Both the position numbers and the translations under genes were made by a program. From assembly GCA_028372485.1 (NCBI GenBank), contig JAOMYS010000005.1:1-19366 (forward strand): DNA of 19,366 nucleotides, given 5' to 3'. Under the pieces are notes generated by a model. The model searched no databases. It was not told where the DNA came from and saw only the letters and a program-made list of their open reading frames with translations. Positions 13,883-19,366 of the stretch are shown here, piece after piece. Source of the DNA: Rickettsiaceae bacterium. GTDB lineage: Bacteria > Pseudomonadota > Alphaproteobacteria > Rickettsiales > Rickettsiaceae. Within the stretch, counting starts at the first letter, position 1; every line of letters begins with the position of its first letter.

Positions 13883-15172
13883 ATGCAAAAATCAAGTAGT
13901 GAACTATCTAGTAGAATTTTATTCACTTTAGGTATTTTGATTGTATGTAGGTTTGGTTCTTTCATTCCTATTCCAGGGATTGATTCCCTAGCTCTTGCTA
14001 GTATTGTACAGCAGAATCAAGGTGGAATATTAGGGATGTTCAATATGCTCTCTGGTGGTTCTCTTGAAAGAATGTCAATATTTGCGCTAGCTATTATGCC
14101 ATATATTACTGCTTCGATAGTTATTCAGCTAATGACTATTGCTTATAAGCCCCTTGAAGACCTTAAGAAGGATGGAGAAGTAGGTCGACGCAAAATCAAT
14201 CAATTATCTCGCTATCTGACAGTTTTATTCGCAGCTTTTCAGGCTTATGGTGTTACGGTAGGTCTTGAAGCTACAGTGACTCCTTATGGTTCTGTTGTAA
14301 TAATAGATTCATTCATTTTTAAAATATCTACCGTGACTACGCTAGTTGTTGGTACTATGTTTTTGATGTGGCTTGGTGAACAAATTTCTTCTCGTGGAAT
14401 TGGGAACGGGACATCTTTGATAATTTTTATAGGTATAATCTCTGGTTTGCCGAGCGCAATGATAAGTATGTTTGAGCTTTCAAGAAAGGGTGCTATGTCT
14501 CCTTTTGTTGTAATGGCAATTTGTGCTGGCGTCTTATCTATGATTGTAGTAATTATTTTTTTCGAGCGCGCTCAAAGAAAAGTACTTGTACGTTATCCTA
14601 AAAGGCAGGTTGGGAATAAAATTTATGGAGGTGATTCGACTCATATGCCTCTTAAACTCAATACTTCAGGTGTTATTCCTCCGATTTTTGCTAGTTCTGT
14701 ATTGTTATTTCCTGCTACGATATCAGATTTTTCTGGTGGTAATTCTGAAATTATGGGTGAGATATCACGTTATTTAGGGCATGGAAAACCATTATTCATA
14801 ATTTTATATGCATCTTTGATTATGTTTTTTAGTTTTTTCTACACAGCAGTTGTGTTTAATTCAGAAGAAACTTCAAATAATTTGAGAAAGCATGGTGCTT
14901 ACATACCCGGGAGAAGACCTGGTAAAAATACTGCGGAATATTTTGATTATTTGCTAACTAGGCTCACTGTTATTGGCGGAACTTATTTGTCTGTGATATG
15001 TATCGTTCCAGAATTAATGATGAATAAATATTCTATAGCGTTTGCTCTTGGTGGCACTAGTTTTTTAATAGTTGTAAATGTAGTTCTTGATACTTTCACT
15101 CAGATTCAGACTCATCTTTTTAGTGCTAGATATGAGGGATTGGTGAAGAAGATGAGGCTAAATAATAAATGA
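13883..15172 (+). CDS. secY: protein translocase subunit SecY
   Basis: SecY is the channel of the inner-membrane Sec translocon with SecE and SecG, used by SecA-driven and co-translational export. The 429-residue product has about ten hydrophobic segments. Family motifs include RFGSFIPIPGID after TM1, ALAIMPYITASIVIQL, GEQISSRGIGNGTSLIIF, and the cytoplasmic loop region around PGRRPGKNTAEY. AAGGAAG lies about 11 nt before the ATG, and the 80-bp gap upstream contains a stem-loop. It overlaps adk by 4 nt. Confidence 0.98.
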   Translation: MQKSSSELSSRILFTLGILIVCRFGSFIPIPGIDSLALASIVQQNQGGILGMFNMLSGGSLERMSIFALAIMPYITASIVIQLMTIAYKPLEDLKKDGEVGRRKINQLSRYLTVLFAAFQAYGVTVGLEATVTPYGSVVIIDSFIFKISTVTTLVVGTMFLMWLGEQISSRGIGNGTSLIIFIGIISGLPSAMISMFELSRKGAMSPFVVMAICAGVLSMIVVIIFFERAQRKVLVRYPKRQVGNKIYGGDSTHMPLKLNTSGVIPPIFASSVLLFPATISDFSGGNSEIMGEISRYLGHGKPLFIILYASLIMFFSFFYTAVVFNSEETSNNLRKHGAYIPGRRPGKNTAEYFDYLLTRLTVIGGTYLSVICIVPELMMNKYSIAFALGGTSFLIVVNVVLDTFTQIQTHLFSARYEGLVKKMRLNNK

Positions 15173-15825
15173 TTAGCAATCATATAATAACTCTACTTGG
15201 TATGCCTGGTTCTGGAAAGGGGACACAGGGGAATATCCTTGCAAAAGAGCTAGGGATAACGCATATATCTACGGGTGATATTCTTAGGGAAATGGCCTCA
15301 GGAAGTGATACTGAAGAGTCAAAATTGCTTTCAAATTATATGAATAGTGGTAAATTAATTCCTGCAGATCTAGTGAATAAAATAGTGAAGCAATTTGTTG
15401 ATTCTTTGGAAAGCAGAACTAGTTGTGTTTTGGATGGATATCCTAGAAATATTGATCAGGCTGACTTTCTTTCGAAAAATATAGATGCAAAGCTTACGGT
15501 GATATTTTTTGATATAGATAGGGATGTGGTAGTAAAACGTATTTTGGGTAGGATTTCTTGTCCTAAATGCGGAACGATATATAACAAGTATTTCAATAAA
15601 CCATTGAAGGATGGTTTGTGCGATGAATGTGTATCTATTAGCTTGGTTTCACGTTCAGATGATACGCAAGATACAATTTTATCTAGGATTGAAGAATATG
15701 AAAAGGAGACTTTTCCTCTAATTGAATATTATAACAAGTCTGATATTCGATTTTTTACTGTTAACGCAAACAGATCTAGTGATGAAGTATCACAAGAACT
15801 GATTGCAGTGATAAAAAATGTTTGA
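15169..15825 (+). CDS. adk: adenylate kinase (zinc-type LID)
   Basis: This cytoplasmic enzyme interconverts ATP + AMP and 2 ADP. The 218-residue product has the P loop GMPGSGKGTQ (11-20), AMP-site STGDILR (34-40), DGYPRN (89-94, usually DGFPRT), the LID, and RSDD (162-165). The LID carries four cysteines (131, 134, 151, 154) in CPKC and CDEC, indicating a structural zinc site. It starts within the secY stop (ATGA). The secY-adk-rpsM order is the usual alphaproteobacterial one. In hosts where Rickettsiales import ATP, this enzyme helps balance the adenylate pools. Confidence 0.97.
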   Translation: MISNHIITLLGMPGSGKGTQGNILAKELGITHISTGDILREMASGSDTEESKLLSNYMNSGKLIPADLVNKIVKQFVDSLESRTSCVLDGYPRNIDQADFLSKNIDAKLTVIFFDIDRDVVVKRILGRISCPKCGTIYNKYFNKPLKDGLCDECVSISLVSRSDDTQDTILSRIEEYEKETFPLIEYYNKSDIRFFTVNANRSSDEVSQELIAVIKNV

Positions 15826-15849
15826 CTTTGTTGAGTATTTTTATATTAT
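15822..15849 (+). promoter_or_regulatory. candidate internal promoter before rpsM
   Basis: TTGACT (15822-15827, overlapping the adk stop) and TATTAT (15844-15849) are spaced by 16 nt. They lie in the 62-bp gap at the spc/alpha cluster boundary, so a promoter serving rpsM to rplQ and rpsT is plausible. Confidence 0.4.
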
Positions 15850-15887
15850 CCAGATTCTAAATGATTTAAAAAATAGGAGAGCTTTTT

Positions 15888-16256
15888 GTGGCAAGAATTG
15901 CTGGTGTAAACATTCCGCCTAATAAGAGGTTGGTAATTAGTTTGACTTATATACATGGTATAGGTTTGACTTCTTCTCAAAAAATTTGTAAGCACGTGAA
16001 AATTTCAGAAAATAAAAAAGTCAAGGACTTAGATGATAAGGACTTGGTTGCTTTGAGAGCGGAGATTGATGAAAGGTTTCATGTTGAAGGTGATCTTAGA
16101 AGAGAAGTAAGTCTGAACATAAAAAGAAAAAAGGATCTCCGTACCTATCAGGGGTTAAGACATATTAGGAGGTTGCCTGTCCGTGGTCAGAATACTCATT
16201 CTAATGCTAGGACTAGGAAGGGTAAGGCTGTAGCTATTGCAGGTAAGAAGAAGTAA
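15888..16256 (+). CDS. rpsM: 30S ribosomal protein S13
   Basis: S13 is a 30S head protein that bridges to the 50S and contacts P-site tRNA. The 122-residue product begins with GTG, read as Met, then ARIAGVNIPPNKRLVISLTY. It contains the helix-hairpin-helix-like YIHGIGLTSSQKIC and the basic tail GQNTHSNARTRKGKA. AGGAG lies about 9 nt before the GTG, and no nearby ATG fits the conserved N-terminus. rpmJ, which often precedes rpsM, is absent. Confidence 0.97.
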   Translation: MARIAGVNIPPNKRLVISLTYIHGIGLTSSQKICKHVKISENKKVKDLDDKDLVALRAEIDERFHVEGDLRREVSLNIKRKKDLRTYQGLRHIRRLPVRGQNTHSNARTRKGKAVAIAGKKK

Positions 16257-16277
16257 TTTTTGAGAGACATTTAATTT

Positions 16278-16661
16278 ATGGGTTCAGTAAACAAATCTAA
16301 AAAAAAGAGAAGGAATATTACCTTGGGTGTGGTTCATATTAAGGCCACCTTTAATAATACTATTGTTGCAGTGACTGATGTACAGGGTAATGTTATTGCA
16401 ATTTCGACAGCAGGTGAGCACGGTTTTAAAGGTGCTAAGAAGGCTACTCCTTATGCTGCACAGGTTACTACAGATAAAGTCTCTACTGATGCAAAAGAGC
16501 ACGGGTTGAAGACTGTCTCTATTAGGATAAAAGGTGCTGGATCTCAGAGGGAGTCAGCAATGCGTGCAGTATTTAGTCAAAATTTTGTAGTTACTTCGAT
16601 AACTGATGTTTCTGGTGTTGCGCATAATGGTGTAAGACCTCCGAAAAGAAGAAGAACATAG
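16278..16661 (+). CDS. rpsK: 30S ribosomal protein S11
   Basis: S11 forms part of the platform near the E site. The 127-residue product has GVVHIKATFNNTIVAVTDVQ, the GEHGFKGAKKATPYAAQ segment, and a basic C-terminus GVAHNGVRPPKRRRT, all typical. A modest GAGAG element lies upstream of the ATG. The 21-nt gap from rpsM and 24-nt gap to rpoA fit cotranscription. Confidence 0.98.
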   Translation: MGSVNKSKKKRRNITLGVVHIKATFNNTIVAVTDVQGNVIAISTAGEHGFKGAKKATPYAAQVTTDKVSTDAKEHGLKTVSIRIKGAGSQRESAMRAVFSQNFVVTSITDVSGVAHNGVRPPKRRRT

Positions 16662-16685
16662 ATAGAAAAGATTTAAGGGAGAAAA

Positions 16686-17705
16686 ATGTCGTTACTAAAT
16701 AAGAATTGGAATTCGTTGATTAAGCCGTCGAGGATTATTTGCGATGTGGACAGCGTATGTTCTAACAAAGCGGATATTGTAGTAGAACCTTTAGAGCGTG
16801 GCTTTGGCTTGACTATTGGTAATGCATTAAGGAGAATTTTATTGTCTTCTTTGCAAGGTGCAGCAATTACTGGAATAAAAATTCTTGGTGTTGAGCACGA
16901 ATTTTCTGCTAAATCTGGCGTAAAGGAGGATATGGTAGATGTAATTCTCAATCTTAAGAAGATAGCAATGAAAATGCATGTTGTAGAAAAAAGAACTCTT
17001 AGATTACATGCTAAAGGTGAATGTGTTGTAACTGCGGGAATGATAGAAACTGGCTCTGATGTTGAGGTGATGAATCCAGATCAGAAGATTTGTACTTTAT
17101 CCAAAGGTGCTGAGCTTGAAATGGAAGTTTATTGCGAAGTCGGTAAAGGTTATATTCCAGCTTCTGATACTCGTATTCAAGATTTGCCAGTAGGTGCTAT
17201 GCCTATTGATGCTTTGTTTAGTCCTGTGAAGAAGGTATCTTATAAAGTTGAGGATACACGTGTTGGTCAAGTGACAGATTATGATAAGTTGACGATGTCT
17301 ATTGAAACAGACTCAACTGTTGCTCCAGAGATGGCAGTAGGGCTTGCTGCTAGGATATTGCAAGACCAGTTCCAGCCTTTTGTTTCTTTTGAAGAAGAAG
17401 AAGAGGAGAAGCGAGATGTAAAAGAGGAATTGGAATATGATCCAGTATTGCTAAAGAAAGTTGATGAACTTGAGTTGTCAGTTAGATCGAGGAATTGTTT
17501 GCAGAATGACAATATAGTATATATTGGTGATTTGGTAAGTAAGACTGAGGGAGAGATGCTACGAACTCAGAACTTTGGTAGGAAATCGCTAAACGAAATA
17601 AAGGATGTTCTCGCAACGTTTAATTTGAAATTTGGAATGGAAGTTTCTGGTTGGCCACCTGCGGATATAGAAGGTTTGGCTAAGAAATATGAAGATCCTT
17701 ATTAA
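16686..17705 (+). CDS. rpoA: RNA polymerase alpha subunit
   Basis: Alpha dimerises to nucleate RNA polymerase assembly and reads UP elements and activators. The 339-residue product has the N-terminal domain with PLERGFGLTIGNALRRILLS (35-54) and a linker rich in glutamate (FEEEEEEKRDVKEELE, 235-250). The C-terminal domain from about 253 has helix-hairpin-helix features, including ELSVRSRNCL (262-271) and NFGRKSLNEIKDVL (296-309). The arginine in the first motif corresponds to the DNA-contacting Arg265 of E. coli. TAAGGGAG is a strong binding site. Nothing is truncated. Confidence 0.98.
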   Translation: MSLLNKNWNSLIKPSRIICDVDSVCSNKADIVVEPLERGFGLTIGNALRRILLSSLQGAAITGIKILGVEHEFSAKSGVKEDMVDVILNLKKIAMKMHVVEKRTLRLHAKGECVVTAGMIETGSDVEVMNPDQKICTLSKGAELEMEVYCEVGKGYIPASDTRIQDLPVGAMPIDALFSPVKKVSYKVEDTRVGQVTDYDKLTMSIETDSTVAPEMAVGLAARILQDQFQPFVSFEEEEEEKRDVKEELEYDPVLLKKVDELELSVRSRNCLQNDNIVYIGDLVSKTEGEMLRTQNFGRKSLNEIKDVLATFNLKFGMEVSGWPPADIEGLAKKYEDPY

Positions 17706-17750
17706 TAGGTTGTTTTCACATAGAAGCTAAAATTATTTAGGTAAAGACAA

Positions 17751-18173
17751 ATGCGTCATAGAATAAAAGGAAAAAAATTAAATAGAAATTCGTCACATAG
17801 GAAAGCTATGCTTTCTAACATGGCTGTTTCTCTTGTAATGCATGAGCAGATCAAAACAACTCTTGCCAAAGCTAAAGTGTTGCGCCCTTATGTAGAACGT
17901 TTAGTAACAAAGGCTAGAGTTGGTACTCTATCCGCTAGGAGAGATATTATTTCTCGTATTAGAGATAAGAAAGCTACAGATAAACTGCTGTCAGTTTTAT
18001 CCGATAGATATAAAAATCGTCCAGGTGGGTATACTAGGATTATCAAATCAGGTTTTAGGTATGGTGATGTTGCGCCTGTTGCATATATTGAGTTTATAGA
18101 AAGAGATATGGATGCAAAGGGTAGTATTACACCAAAGGTGGCACAACAAGATTCAACAGAAATTCAACAATAA
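17751..18173 (+). CDS. rplQ: 50S ribosomal protein L17
   Basis: L17 lies near the tunnel exit. The 140-residue product starts MRHRIKGKKLNRNSSHRKAM and includes TTLAKAKVLRPYVERLVTKA and GGYTRIIKSGFRYGDVAPVA. It runs some 13 residues past the E. coli length in a variable glutamine-rich tail. A moderate TTAGGTAAAG element precedes the ATG. rpsT follows after 7 nt. Confidence 0.97.
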   Translation: MRHRIKGKKLNRNSSHRKAMLSNMAVSLVMHEQIKTTLAKAKVLRPYVERLVTKARVGTLSARRDIISRIRDKKATDKLLSVLSDRYKNRPGGYTRIIKSGFRYGDVAPVAYIEFIERDMDAKGSITPKVAQQDSTEIQQ

Positions 18174-18180
18174 TTAATTT

Positions 18181-18642
18181 ATGGCAAATCATTCTTCGAC
18201 AAAGAAATCAATTAGAAAGACAATAACAAAAACTGCTGTTAATAAGAGTAGAAAAACAAGAATCAGAACTTATCTGAAGCGTGTGTTTACTGCGGTGAAA
18301 TCTGGTCTTGTAGAAGAGGCTAATAATGCGTTAGTTGAAGCTAGTTCTGAAGTTATGAAAGGCGTTACTCATAATATTATTAAGAAGAATACTGCTGCTC
18401 GTAAGATTAGTCGTTTGAATAAGCAGATAAAGGCGATATCTACTTCCTCTTCGCCTCTCAAGAAAAAAGCAGATTTAAAAAAATCTTCTAACACAACAGA
18501 TGATAACGCTGCTAAGACTGAGATCAAGACAGTAAAAAAGTCCAGTGCGACTACTAGTAAAAAGAAGACGGAGAAGGTAGATGCTTCTGCGTCATCAGAA
18601 AAAAAAGTTACATCAACAACAAAAACAAAATCTACAAAATAG
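18181..18642 (+). CDS. rpsT: 30S ribosomal protein S20 with a long basic tail
   Basis: S20 is a three-helix protein binding 16S rRNA early in assembly. Residues 1-86 match the usual whole protein: MANHSSTKKSIRKT, then NKSRKTRIRTYLKRVFTAVK and HNIIKKNTAARKISRLNKQI. Residues 87-153 are an extra tail made largely of Lys, Ser, Thr and Ala, low in complexity and probably disordered. The gene starts 7 nt after rplQ with no visible Shine-Dalgarno sequence, so translation may be coupled to rplQ. S20 is normally encoded alone, so both place and length are unusual. No convincing terminator follows. Confidence 0.93.
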   Translation: MANHSSTKKSIRKTITKTAVNKSRKTRIRTYLKRVFTAVKSGLVEEANNALVEASSEVMKGVTHNIIKKNTAARKISRLNKQIKAISTSSSPLKKKADLKKSSNTTDDNAAKTEIKTVKKSSATTSKKKTEKVDASASSEKKVTSTTKTKSTK

Positions 18643-19085
18643 ACAGTTTATTTTGAATTTCTGCGTTATTTGTTAGTAATTTAGGTTGAAGTAGGCATAC
18701 TATTTTTATCACTGTATTCTTCTGATTCTTAGTTCTATAGAAAAATTCTGGGTCGATATGAAGAGATGAATTAAAGATAAAATCTTCGATTATACACAAT
18801 TATCTAATCTTATTAGAGAATTCTTTATTGCACCTAATGCTAGGTAATTTACTAATATAATGTATATACAATATGTGCTTTTCGTATACAAAGCCTATCA
18901 TGAAGGAATTGGAATTTTACAATGGTCTGTCAATACAGAGTGTATATCACACTGACATCAGTTCATGCAGCATTGCGTCAGAATATCATTAGAGACAAAT
19001 TTTCTGACACATTCTTGCAAAGATCTATAACATTAAAATGATTTTTTAAAATAGAGTAGGGTAGAGTCCTAGTAAGAGTGTATTC
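18643..19085. other. 443-bp AT-rich gap after the ribosomal gene run
   Basis: No gene is supported here. A 30-codon ORF at 18900-18992 lacks a ribosome binding site. The gap contains a perfect 10-bp palindrome TGTATATACA (18861-18870) next to TATAAT (18856-18861), and a short hairpin AGTGT-ATATC-ACACT near 18935-18950. None is strong enough to name. Confidence 0.5.
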
Positions 19086-19322
19086 CTAACAATGACTAGT
19101 AACTATCCTGTTATTAATATTTCTTAATTGGCGTTTATCAAAATGTTCTTTAAATTCTACTCTATCAAGAAATTTTATACTTTCCTCAATTGCTTCAATT
19201 AAACTCTGAACTAACACTTTAGTGATGTTACCCTTGATAACGATTCGGAACATTGTGTTATCTTGATCCATATCGCTTAACAACGGTAGTTTATTAGTTG
19301 TTAGTGGATGTTCAAATTCCAT
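19086..19322 (-). CDS. hypothetical protein, 78 residues
   Basis: I do not recognise this product. The ATG at 19322 follows GGAGGG (complement of 19329-19334) with 6 nt spacing, one of the best ribosome binding sites in the window, so translation is likely. The protein is soluble-looking. A short N-terminal stretch (MEFEHPLTTNKLPLLSD) leads into FRIVIKGNITKVLVQSLIEA, which looks like a beta strand then an amphipathic helix. A charged helical region rich in Lys, Glu and Arg follows. There is no signal peptide or membrane segment. It could be complete or the N-terminal part of a decayed gene. Its promoter would lie beyond the right edge. Confidence 0.5.
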   Translation of the reverse strand: MEFEHPLTTNKLPLLSDMDQDNTMFRIVIKGNITKVLVQSLIEAIEESIKFLDRVEFKEHFDKRQLRNINNRIVTSHC

Positions 19323-19366
19323 TTTGTACCCTCCAACATACCAATGATGTGATGAAAGTATATGCC

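Noticed and set aside
18643..18720. Rho-independent terminator at the end of the ribosomal gene run
   Set aside because: No GC-containing stem followed by a T run could be found. T-rich patches occur without an adjacent hairpin.
18900..18992. 30-codon plus-strand ORF in the gap after rpsT
   Set aside because: There is no Shine-Dalgarno sequence, no recognisable product, and such length is expected by chance.
1..19366. CRISPR array, complete insertion sequence, or prophage
   Set aside because: No regularly spaced direct repeats, transposase, integrase or phage genes were seen.

Overview
The window comes from an AT-rich, reduced alphaproteobacterial genome, most probably a Rickettsiales endosymbiont (Rickettsiaceae or Midichloriaceae type). 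Evidence is the strong A/T bias at third positions, adk lying between secY and rpsM with no rpmJ, long-form S14, and above all the tRNA-Tyr, tRNA-Gly, tuf, rpsJ order described for Rickettsia. Genus cannot be fixed from the sequence alone.

Layout. Positions 1-278 hold the 5' end of a minus-strand gene that leaves the window, preceded by a GC-rich 12-codon mini-ORF and mutually exclusive hairpins. Positions 279-1418 (minus) are a class 3 lipase gene broken by two frameshifts. Positions 1581-1961 encode a CrcB/FluC fluoride channel. Positions 1962-2236 are non-coding, with nested inverted repeats. Positions 2237-2986 (minus) encode an RlmB/TrmH-type 2'-O-ribose methyltransferase. Then, all on the plus strand, come tRNA-Tyr(GTA), tRNA-Gly(TCC) and tuf, closed by a terminator-like hairpin.

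Positions 4718-18642 are a nearly gapless run of 28 genes: S10 cluster (rpsJ to rpsQ), spc cluster (rplN to secY, then adk), alpha cluster (rpsM, rpsK, rpoA, rplQ), and finally rpsT. Many junctions overlap by 1-8 nt or abut, which implies translational coupling. The set supplies most of the ribosome core, the RNA polymerase alpha subunit, the SecY channel pore, and the enzyme balancing adenylate pools. The last 720 bases are mostly non-coding, with one unrecognised 78-codon minus-strand ORF carrying a strong ribosome binding site.

Most of the window is ordinary, highly conserved informational gene content. No CRISPR array, complete insertion sequence or evident new defence system was found. 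The observations worth checking are the leader-like structure at the left edge, the twice-frameshifted lipase whose second shift falls in a G tract at the nucleophile motif, the chimeric tuf locus, and S20 placed after L17 with a 67-residue lysine/serine/threonine-rich tail.
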